Positions 1-6,550 of a stretch of 6,699 nt of DNA are shown here, in pieces (the first letter of the stretch is position 1; each line of letters begins with the position of its first letter). Below the pieces are notes generated by a model. The model was not told the DNA's origin, did not search any database, and saw only the letters and a list, made by a program, of their open reading frames with translations. The stretch comes from Chitinophaga pinensis (GTDB taxonomy: Bacteria > Bacteroidota > Bacteroidia > UKL13-3). Location: the NCBI GenBank assembly GCA_945875195.1, contig CAMCJW010000166.1, forward strand, positions 1 to 6,699, read 5' to 3'. The position numbers and the translations under genes were made by a program.

Positions 1-476
1 ATGTTGCTTTAGATGGCGATGCAAATGGAGATGGTGTTTATGCCCAAGCTGCAGATGAGTTTATTGAATTGATAAATAATTCAACAAAACCAATAGACTT
101 AAGTGGCTTTAAGGTTTTTGATGCCAGTAGCTTCACCTCTGGAATACCCAATCACATTATTCCAAATGGCACTACGCTACAGCCAAAAAAAGCTTTGCTT
201 ATTTTTGGAGGAGGAAACCCAACTGGTACTTTTGGTGGTGCCTTGGTTCAAAAATCATCATCAGGCGATTTGAACCTAAACAATGCTGGTGATATTTTAA
301 CATTAACTGACAGTTCAAGTAATGTGATATTGGTTTATGACATCACCCCTTTATCTGATAATCCGAATGAATCATACACCAGAAACCCAGATATTACCGG
401 AGTTTTTGAACAGCATTCAAAAAGTGGCACCGCAAAATTTTCACCGGGCACTAAGGTAAATACCAGTCCATTTTAA
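1..476 (+). CDS. Lamin-tail domain (LTD) protein, 3' end only
   Basis: The frame is open from base 3 and ends at TAA 474-476; the 5' end lies outside the window. The first visible residues read VALDGDANGDG, an Asp/Asn/Gly-rich linker resembling a calcium-binding loop, followed by DEFIELINNS, the usual opening of a lamin-tail domain (an Ig-like beta-sandwich found in many secreted Bacteroidota proteins). The rest fits one complete LTD: 'DLSGFKVFD' early, a 'LIFGGG' strand in the middle, 'LNNAGDILTLTD' later, and an ending like SPGTKVNTSPF, which is the normal end of the fold. The chain stops with this domain, so no C-terminal type IX sorting domain follows it. A TTG at 69 could be taken as a start but lies inside the domain, so it is not the real one. 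The family is usually extracellular or surface-bound; the catalytic or binding part, if any, must lie upstream. Its stop is 17 bases before the carrier gene, so read-through transcription is possible, but its function looks unrelated to the genes that follow. Confidence 0.85.
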   Translation, partial: VALDGDANGDGVYAQAADEFIELINNSTKPIDLSGFKVFDASSFTSGIPNHIIPNGTTLQPKKALLIFGGGNPTGTFGGALVQKSSSGDLNLNNAGDILTLTDSSSNVILVYDITPLSDNPNESYTRNPDITGVFEQHSKSGTAKFSPGTKVNTSPF

Positions 477-493
477 AAATTCAACTGATAAAT

Positions 494-1867
494 ATGCAAT
501 ATTTAGGATTAGTTATTTCAATAATTTTTATTGCAATCGTTGCCAAACTGCTGCTCAAGGATTATTTTCCACAAACAGTTTTATTAATTGCGGGTATAGC
601 TATGTTATTATTAGCAGGACTGATTAATAAATCCCTGCCAATTGAGAGTAATAGCAGTGGAATTATCCTCTTTGATATTTTTGAATACATCAAAGAATCC
701 TTTTCAAAAACAAATGCCAATGTTGGTTTAATGATCATGACTATTGGAGGTTTTGTTGCATACATGGATAAAATTGGTGCCTCGGAGGCACTCGTAAAAG
801 TAGCATTAAAACCACTTTCCATCTTAAAAAAGTTTCCAAATTTTGCAGCAGTTGCGGTAATTCCAATAGGACAACTCATTTTTATTTGTGTACCCTCAGC
901 TGCTGGATTTGGCCTACTATTAATGGCATCTGTTTTCCCTATCCTCATAAACTTGGGTGTTAGCAGACTTGCCGCAGTTTCCATTATTACGGGTTGCACC
1001 TCGTTTTGTATTGGACCGGCTTCGGTTATAACTGCCTCTGCGGTTCAAATTGCACAAATAGAAACAGTGCCCTATTTTATACATTCACAAATACCCATTG
1101 CTATCATTTTAAATATCGTTTTAATGATTTCTTATTTCTTGGTAAACAAACATTACGACAAGAAGGATAAATTAAATTCATTTGAAGTTAAAACTGCAGA
1201 AAAAGCAAGTAATGTGGCACCTGCTGTTTATGCTTTGTTACCCATATTGCCATTAATTTTACTTTTATCCTTTTCAGGGGTGTTTAGTATTTTTCCTATT
1301 AAATTGAAGATTGAAACCACCACAGCAATGTTATTCAGTTTGTTTGTGGGTATGCTTTTTGAATTATTAAGAACAAAGAATTTGAAAGCTGTTTTTGCAT
1401 CCTTTAAAGTTTTCTTAGATGGAATGGGCGACATATTTAAATCGGTAGTTACGCTGATAATTGTGGCCGAAATATTTGCCAACGGACTCATCTCCCTGGG
1501 ATTTATGGACGGACTTATTTCCATTTCTCAAAACATAGGTTTTGGTGCTGTTGGAATTGGCATTATTATGACCATTATGATTTTCTTGGCTGCCTTATTA
1601 ATGGGAAGCGGGAATGCTGCATTTTTTGCTTTTGGTCCACTCATTCCAAATGTGGCAGCTAAATTTGGAGTTGCAAGTACTTCCATATTATTACCTATGA
1701 ATTTATCAGCCTCTATGGGAAGGGCAATTAGCCCAATTGCAGGTGTATTAATTGCCACCGCAAATGTTGCGGGTGTGCCTGTAATGGCTGTTGTAAAAAG
1801 AAATTTAATACCTGTATTCTCTGTTTTGTTAACTTTATTAATCTACCATTTTGGAATATGCTTTTAA
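494..1867 (+). CDS. dcuC: DcuC-family inner-membrane carrier (C4-dicarboxylate transporter-like)
   Basis: This is a 457-residue, very hydrophobic protein, close in length to E. coli DcuC (about 460). About a dozen membrane segments can be picked out, for example near residues 1-19, 26-44, 117-153, 198-217, 244-266, 315-335, 350-370 and 436-453. A charged cytoplasmic-looking loop at about 218-238 (HYDKKDK...) divides two halves. Family-like stretches are the CVPSAAGFG segment at 132-140, the TGCTSFCIGPAS segment at 166-177 and GSGNAAFFAFGP at 371-382, where E. coli DcuC has a closely similar GSGN motif. Characterised DcuC proteins move succinate, fumarate, malate and aspartate, mainly under anaerobic conditions. 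The family also contains uncharacterised members, so the true cargo here is open. The start ATG at 494 gives a first membrane helix at once; no Shine-Dalgarno sequence is visible. Its last 10 bases overlap iadA, which suggests translational coupling and that the carrier brings in the dipeptidase substrate or exchanges its product (aspartate). I am sure of the family and unsure of the substrate. Confidence 0.85.
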   Translation: MQYLGLVISIIFIAIVAKLLLKDYFPQTVLLIAGIAMLLLAGLINKSLPIESNSSGIILFDIFEYIKESFSKTNANVGLMIMTIGGFVAYMDKIGASEALVKVALKPLSILKKFPNFAAVAVIPIGQLIFICVPSAAGFGLLLMASVFPILINLGVSRLAAVSIITGCTSFCIGPASVITASAVQIAQIETVPYFIHSQIPIAIILNIVLMISYFLVNKHYDKKDKLNSFEVKTAEKASNVAPAVYALLPILPLILLLSFSGVFSIFPIKLKIETTTAMLFSLFVGMLFELLRTKNLKAVFASFKVFLDGMGDIFKSVVTLIIVAEIFANGLISLGFMDGLISISQNIGFGAVGIGIIMTIMIFLAALLMGSGNAAFFAFGPLIPNVAAKFGVASTSILLPMNLSASMGRAISPIAGVLIATANVAGVPVMAVVKRNLIPVFSVLLTLLIYHFGICF

Positions 1868-2997
1868 TTAAAAATGCAAACGTTTATGCGCCTAATTTTC
1901 TCGGAAAGAAAGATATACTTGCTGGTGCAGGAAAAATTTTGGCAATAGAGGATGCTATATTGCAGCCAACTTCTGATTGTATAATTTGGGATGCCAATGA
2001 GAAAATTGTAACACCTGGCTTTATCGACCAACATATTCATATTATTGGTGCTGGTGGAAAGCATGGTTTTGGATCAATGACACCTGAAATTAGCTTGTCA
2101 AATTTAATTGCTTGTGGGTCGACTACTGTAGTTGGTTTATTAGGTACCGATGGCGCATCAAGAAGTATCAAGAGTTTATATGCCAAAACTAAAGCACTAG
2201 AGAGCGAGGGCATTACCGCTTACATGTTTACTGGCTATTATGGACTAGACCCAGTCCATATTATGGGCTCGGTTCAAGACGATATGATTTTTATTGACCC
2301 TGTTTTAGGTTGTAAAATTGCCATAAGTGATTTTAGATCATCCTATCCAACTGAACATGATTTGTTAAGAATTTTAAGACAAGTAAAAGTTGGGGGAATG
2401 ATTGCCAATAAAAAGGGAATTTTACATATTCATTTAGGCAACCAAAAAATTAAAATGGACATTCTTTTTAAATTGGTGAACGAACATGAATTTCCTATTG
2501 CAAATATCTCTCCTACTCATGTTGGGCGAACCAAAGAGCTATTTGACCAAGCCATAGAATTTGCAAAACTAGGTGGAATGATTGACTTAACAACCGGAGC
2601 ATCTAAATACACCGACCCTTATAAACAGGTTTTGTATGCTTTAGAAAAAGGTGTTTCCATTGACCAAATGACCTTTAGCAGTGATGGAAATGCTGGCCTT
2701 GATAAACTAGATGAAAATGGCAATTTAATTGGATTTAGAAGAGCAGTTATTGATCAAAATTACCTTCAGGTAAAAGAGTTAATTAAAACCAAGGAAGTTA
2801 AAATGGAAGATGCTATCAAGCTAATCACAAAAAATCCAGCTACCAATTTAGGATTGCGGAACAAAGGCTGCATAAAGGTAGGTGCCGATGCTGATTTTTG
2901 CTGCTTAGACAATGAATTTACCTTAACAGATGTATTTGCTAAAGGCAAGCAAATGATGGGTGATAAACAAGTTGTTGTTAATGGATATTTTGAATAA
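1858..2997 (+). CDS. iadA: Isoaspartyl dipeptidase (beta-aspartyl-peptidase), M38 amidohydrolase
   Basis: This 379-residue protein (E. coli IadA has 390) should hydrolyse beta-Asp-X dipeptides in the cytoplasm; it has no signal peptide. Compared with E. coli IadA from memory, the key positions fall at a constant offset of nine: metal ligands His59 and His61 in FIDQHIHI, Lys153 (the carboxylated bridging lysine) in GCKIAISD, His192 in HIHLGN, His221 in SPTHVGR, and catalytic Asp276 in FSSDGN. Tyr128 matches Tyr137, and substrate-carboxylate arginines 169 and 233 match Arg160 and Arg224. The GLLGTDG segment (94-100) and the C-terminal GADADFCCLD segment (342-351) are also family-like. Differences: E. 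coli Glu77 is Lys68 here, Arg83 is Met74 and Ser289 is Gly280, all around the substrate pocket. The ATG at 1858 lies within the end of the carrier gene, and this start gives the expected short N-terminal beta-sandwich. In E. coli, iadA follows the membrane-protein genes yjiH-yjiG; here a DcuC-type carrier holds that place. A role in recycling isoaspartyl peptides from damaged proteins or imported peptides fits. Confidence 0.9.
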   Translation: MLLIKNANVYAPNFLGKKDILAGAGKILAIEDAILQPTSDCIIWDANEKIVTPGFIDQHIHIIGAGGKHGFGSMTPEISLSNLIACGSTTVVGLLGTDGASRSIKSLYAKTKALESEGITAYMFTGYYGLDPVHIMGSVQDDMIFIDPVLGCKIAISDFRSSYPTEHDLLRILRQVKVGGMIANKKGILHIHLGNQKIKMDILFKLVNEHEFPIANISPTHVGRTKELFDQAIEFAKLGGMIDLTTGASKYTDPYKQVLYALEKGVSIDQMTFSSDGNAGLDKLDENGNLIGFRRAVIDQNYLQVKELIKTKEVKMEDAIKLITKNPATNLGLRNKGCIKVGADADFCCLDNEFTLTDVFAKGKQMMGDKQVVVNGYFE

Positions 2998-3001
2998 ATA
3001 A

Positions 3002-4306
3002 ATGATGAATAAAAGAATAATTTTATTTCTAAGTCTCATTTCATTCAGCTTTTTAGGCTTATCGCAAAATCCGAAATTGAATAAATACACTTTTGGTGAA
3101 GGACTTAAGTTTTCGGGTAACAATAAATCGAGCGTGGTTATCAGTGGCTATATGCAGCCATCTATAGAAATTAAGAAATATGCTGCCGATTCAAATACTG
3201 ATGTTTATTATAGGTTCAGGATGCGAAGACTAAGATTTAGAATTTCTGGGGATTTACCAAAATACAAATTAGAATATAGATTCCAAACAGATTTTAGTGG
3301 ATCTTCAGAGGTTGGAGATGAAGCTAATTTGGCTCTTTTTGATGCTTATGTCATTTATAAACCAAGCAGGAATTTACAAATTAAATTTGGCCAAAGTGTT
3401 CCTTCCACCGAAAATCTAGAGCTAACAATGAACTCAAATACCCTGCAATTACCTGAAAGGAGTAGGTTAACATCAGCCTTTGCTGTTCCAAGAGAATTTG
3501 GCATTTTTATTTCTAATGAATTTAAATTAAGCAATAATTTATTTATAAAGCCTACCCTTTCAATAACCAATGGCGATGGAGCAAATACCTTTAATAGAAA
3601 TTATGGCGGTTTTAAATACGGTGCAAGATTAGATGTTTTGCCATTTGGAAAATTTACCAATTTTGGACAGTTTAACCAGGTAGATATGGTGCGAGAGCTA
3701 ACCCCAAAACTCTTACTAAGTGCAGCTTATAGCATGAATGAGGGAATGAGTAGCAGAAGGGGCGAATCTGCCGGAACCATTCTTTACCTCGATAGCACCA
3801 TGAAAGAAAGTTTACCAGACTATTCCAAATTTGGAATTAATTTCCTTTTTAAATACAAAGGATTTAGCATGATTGGCGAGTTTATGCTAAGTAAAGCAAC
3901 CGTGCCTAAAGATATTACAACCAGAGTAAGAGCTGATGGCACAACTGCTAATACCTTTTTAGTGAATGGCGTTCAAGATGTGGAGAATTATGTAAAAGGA
4001 AGAATGATGTTGGGAAAAGGATATAATATTCAAGGAGGATACATCCTTAAAAACAATGTATCAATAGATGCCAGGTACACCCACCTCGAAGCTGATGCAA
4101 ACTCATTTATGAATAACCCCACATTTTATAACAGACCAAATTACTACACATTGGGATTATCTAAATACCTAAGTAGAGGTTATGGATTTAAAATACAAGG
4201 ATCAATTACTTATGCAGACTTGGCACCAGGTAGTTTAGACCTCAATGCTAAGCGTGTAAACAACCACGAATGGATTGGAAATATAATAGCAACGATTTCA
4301 TTTTAA
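3002..4306 (+). CDS. Outer-membrane porin, OprO/OprP (phosphate-selective porin) family
   Basis: This is a 434-residue outer-membrane beta-barrel. Residues 1-21 form a signal peptide with likely cleavage at LGLS|QNP. The mature protein has alternating polar/hydrophobic strands throughout and ends in ...ATISF, with the terminal Phe used for barrel assembly. Family signs are the GYMQPSIEI first strand (49-57), the Arg-rich strand RFRMRRLRFRISG (71-83), YRFQTDFSG (92-100), the KFGQSVPSTENLE segment (128-140), REFGIF (164-169), ITNGDGAN (188-195) and GGFKYGARLD (202-211). Pseudomonas OprP and OprO are anion channels; Bacteroidota members have mostly unproven cargo. Six arginines in ten residues (71-80), several at alternating positions, could line the channel and favour anions. 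Two adjacent ATGs (3002 and 3005) are both possible starts. The gap to iadA is 4 bases and to the peptidase gene 2 bases, so it is probably in the same transcript. It is a clear paralogue of the porin at 5834. The specific substrate cannot be read from the sequence. Confidence 0.9.
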   Translation: MMNKRIILFLSLISFSFLGLSQNPKLNKYTFGEGLKFSGNNKSSVVISGYMQPSIEIKKYAADSNTDVYYRFRMRRLRFRISGDLPKYKLEYRFQTDFSGSSEVGDEANLALFDAYVIYKPSRNLQIKFGQSVPSTENLELTMNSNTLQLPERSRLTSAFAVPREFGIFISNEFKLSNNLFIKPTLSITNGDGANTFNRNYGGFKYGARLDVLPFGKFTNFGQFNQVDMVRELTPKLLLSAAYSMNEGMSSRRGESAGTILYLDSTMKESLPDYSKFGINFLFKYKGFSMIGEFMLSKATVPKDITTRVRADGTTANTFLVNGVQDVENYVKGRMMLGKGYNIQGGYILKNNVSIDARYTHLEADANSFMNNPTFYNRPNYYTLGLSKYLSRGYGFKIQGSITYADLAPGSLDLNAKRVNNHEWIGNIIATISF

Positions 4307-4308
4307 CT

Positions 4309-5847
4309 ATGAAAAATTTTTTATTAACCCTAGTTGCTTTTTTGTGCTTGAGTTTTATCCAAGACTTTAACCCACAACCTAAAGCCATCACAGAAAAGTA
4401 CTTTCAAGAAATAGACCTCGCTATTAATACACCAGCATTTAAGAAAGAAAAAGGATATACCAATTACGAAGAATTGATTCAATTTCTTACTGATTTGCAA
4501 GCAAAGCACTCAGATATAATGAGCGTGAAGTATATTGGGGAAAGCCAAAAAGGCAAGGCTATACCATTAGTAATTCTGAACAAAAAAAGTACTGAAGACA
4601 AATTAAAAGTTTGGTTCCAAGCAGGGCTACATGGCGATGAAATGGCAAGTACTGAAGGCATTTTGTATTTATTAGATAAGGTTTTGAACGATCCAAATTA
4701 TAATTACCTTTTAAATAGACTAGAAATGGCTATCATACCAATGGCAAATATTGATGGCTATGAAAAACAAAATAGGTATGCTGCAAACGGATTAGATTTA
4801 AACAGAGACCAAACCAAATTATTAGTAAAAGAAAGTGTTTTTTTAAAACAAGCATTTAGCAATTATAACCCAGAGGTTGGCGTTGATTTTCATGAATACC
4901 GACCTTTTAGAAAAGAATATTCACAACTTAGCACACTGGGTGTAACCTCTAGGTACGATGCCATGTTTATGAGTTCTGGAAATTTAAATGTTCCCGAAAA
5001 ATTAAGGAAATATACCAATGAAAAGTTTGTTAAAAATGCCGAATTAGAATTGGATAAAGTTGGCATTACCCACAGAGAATATATTACATCAGAAAAAGAT
5101 TTAGGAGACATTCATTTTAACCAAGGTTCAAATAGCGCCAGGTCTAGCGCCACCTCGTATGCCCTGGCAAATACCATTTCTAGCCTCATTGAAATCAGAG
5201 GAGTTGGCATTGGTAAAACCTCTTTTAAACGAAGGATATATAGCACGTTTTTAGTGGGAATTTCTTATTTAAAAACCTCATATGATCATGTAAAAGAGGT
5301 AAAAGAAATACTCAATTATGAGGCAAATTCAAATCAATTGGCAATTATTACCAGTAAAAAAGAAATTTCGGTTCAGCCATTAAAGTTTATTGATTTAGAA
5401 ACCACCAATGAAATAAATATTGAGGTGGAAATAAGGAATGCGTCTAAAGCAACTGCCAACCTCACACGCAAAAGACCAATTGCCTATTTAGTTGAACCAA
5501 GTCAGAAAATTTTGATTGAAAAATTAAGAATACTTGGAATTGCTGTTGATTCATTAAAAGCCAAAAATACCATTGAGGTGGAATATTATTCAATAACAGA
5601 GATTAGTGAAGATGAAGAAATGGAGGAAGGGGTTTATCAACAAAAAATTAAAGCAAAGGTACAAAGTAAGTTGGTGAGTTTTGAAAAAGGAAGCTATATC
5701 ATTTACTTATCACAGGAAAATTCAAACTTAGCTATTGAAGTTTTGGAACCAGATGCGCCAAACAGTTTTGTTAATTTTGGTTTACTCCCAGCAAAAAAAG
5801 ATGGCATACTTCCCATTTATAGATACTTGAAAAATGAAAAATTATAA
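4309..5847 (+). CDS. Exported M14-family zinc carboxypeptidase
   Basis: I start this 512-residue protein at ATG 4309, two bases after the porin stop, because it opens directly with a signal peptide (MKNFLLTLVAFLCLSF, cut near residues 16-19). An in-frame ATG at 4270 would add 13 polar residues and lies inside the porin gene. Cys13 is preceded by Phe-Leu, which is not a lipobox. The M14 catalytic domain runs from about 50 to 330. Zinc ligands are His108 and Glu111 (GLHGDE) and His195 (VDFHEYRP); substrate-binding Asn165-Arg166 sit in LDLNRDQ; the general-base Glu295 is in SSLIEIRG. All catalytic residues are present, so it should be active. Ile replaces the common Pro in the NPDG-type motif (NIDG, 148-151). 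Residues 370-512 form an extra C-terminal beta-rich region with an acidic stretch (431-440), ending in LPIYRYLK, as in large bacterial M14 enzymes. No type IX sorting domain is visible, so a periplasmic location is likely. It presumably trims peptides entering through the adjacent porins; whether it acts as a carboxypeptidase or otherwise is not decided by the sequence. Confidence 0.9.
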   Translation: MKNFLLTLVAFLCLSFIQDFNPQPKAITEKYFQEIDLAINTPAFKKEKGYTNYEELIQFLTDLQAKHSDIMSVKYIGESQKGKAIPLVILNKKSTEDKLKVWFQAGLHGDEMASTEGILYLLDKVLNDPNYNYLLNRLEMAIIPMANIDGYEKQNRYAANGLDLNRDQTKLLVKESVFLKQAFSNYNPEVGVDFHEYRPFRKEYSQLSTLGVTSRYDAMFMSSGNLNVPEKLRKYTNEKFVKNAELELDKVGITHREYITSEKDLGDIHFNQGSNSARSSATSYALANTISSLIEIRGVGIGKTSFKRRIYSTFLVGISYLKTSYDHVKEVKEILNYEANSNQLAIITSKKEISVQPLKFIDLETTNEINIEVEIRNASKATANLTRKRPIAYLVEPSQKILIEKLRILGIAVDSLKAKNTIEVEYYSITEISEDEEMEEGVYQQKIKAKVQSKLVSFEKGSYIIYLSQENSNLAIEVLEPDAPNSFVNFGLLPAKKDGILPIYRYLKNEKL

Positions 5848-6550
5848 CAAAGTAAAACACATTGTAACAGGCATAATTTTGCTTTTTACATTCAATCTCA
5901 AAGCACAAGAGGCAACACCTAAAAAAGATGATAATGACAATCCTAATCCAAAATTTGAAATGGGTCAAGGACTAAATTTCAATTTTAACAATGGAGATTA
6001 CCAATTCAAAATTGGAGGCATGATTCAGCCTTATGTTGGTTACCGTAAAGATTCAACTAACGAACCAAACTACTTTCTAAATTCAAGGCGTACCTTTTTT
6101 AATTTATCAGGTAAGGCTGTTAAAGAAAAAATTTCTTTTCTTTTGCAAACAGATTTTAGCCAAGCAACACCACTTTTGGATGCATGGATTTCATATGCTC
6201 CTAGCAGCTACTTTAAAATAACCTTAGGTCAACAGTTAACCTTCTCTAACAATAGAGAAATGACTATTATGGAACCACAATTACAATTTATTGATAGGAG
6301 CTTAATAAGCACTCAATACAGTTCTACAGGTAGGGAGTTTGGCATATTCTTAGTTTCTAATTTTAATATTGGAAACATCCTTTTAGTACCGCAAGCCGCT
6401 ATTACCTCAGGAGATGGAAGGAATTCCTTTGGCGCAAATTCTATTGATTATGATTTAGGTGGACTTAAATATGCAGGAAGATTAGATTTATATCCATTTG
6501 GCAATTTCACAGAAGGTAACAACAATTTAATTGCTGATATTAAAAAATAA
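5834..6550 (+). CDS. OprO/OprP-family porin, N-terminal half ended by a premature in-frame TAA
   Basis: The 238 residues before the stop are the first half of a second porin O/P protein. Residues 1-24 are a signal peptide (FNLKA|QEAT, a typical Bacteroidota cleavage). An Asp/Asn/Lys/Pro-rich linker at 29-40 follows, then barrel strands that match the upstream porin: MGQGLNF (43-49), GGMIQPYVGY (61-70), LLQTDFSQ (103-110), GREFGIF (166-172), ITSGDGRNSF (190-199), LGGLKYAGRLD (208-218) and PFGNFT (221-226). The start ATG at 5834 overlaps the peptidase gene by 14 bases, indicating the same transcript. An intact family member is about 400-450 residues, so a product ending at Lys238 would lack the later strands and the C-terminal Phe signal and could not form a normal barrel. 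The same frame continues as porin after the TAA (next entry). Compared with the first porin, the strand at 81-93 keeps only two of six arginines, so the intact channel probably had another preference. Family is certain; functional state is doubtful. Confidence 0.85.
   Translation: MKNYNKVKHIVTGIILLFTFNLKAQEATPKKDDNDNPNPKFEMGQGLNFNFNNGDYQFKIGGMIQPYVGYRKDSTNEPNYFLNSRRTFFNLSGKAVKEKISFLLQTDFSQATPLLDAWISYAPSSYFKITLGQQLTFSNNREMTIMEPQLQFIDRSLISTQYSSTGREFGIFLVSNFNIGNILLVPQAAITSGDGRNSFGANSIDYDLGGLKYAGRLDLYPFGNFTEGNNNLIADIKK

Noticed and set aside
200..207. TATTTTTG, matching the Bacteroidota -7 promoter pattern TAnnTTTG
   Set aside because: It lies within the lamin-tail coding region and I could not pair it with a convincing -33 element; such strings are common by chance in AT-rich DNA.
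69..476. TTG at 69 as the start of a small complete gene
   Set aside because: The same frame is open to the left edge and encodes the DANGDG linker and the first strand of the lamin-tail domain, so the gene begins outside the window.
477..493. Possible terminator or promoter between the lamin-tail gene and the carrier gene
   Set aside because: The 17-base gap has no inverted repeat or recognisable promoter element.
562..999. Open frame of 145 codons on the minus strand inside the carrier gene
   Set aside because: It lies opposite a clear membrane-protein gene and has no recognisable domain; it is a by-product of the coding frame. The same holds for minus-strand frames at 1228-1524, 1528-1758, 1864-2064, 2766-3123, 3355-3570, 4479-4661, 4890-5111 and 5771-5968.
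4270..4308. Earlier ATG at 4270 for the M14 peptidase
   Set aside because: It adds 13 polar residues before a good signal peptide and lies within the porin coding region; ATG 4309 directly precedes the signal peptide.
6548..6550. Reassignment of TAA to an amino acid in this organism
   Set aside because: The other genes here (474-476, 1865-1867, 2995-2997, 4304-4306, 5845-5847) all end with TAA at positions that fit their families, so TAA acts as a stop.
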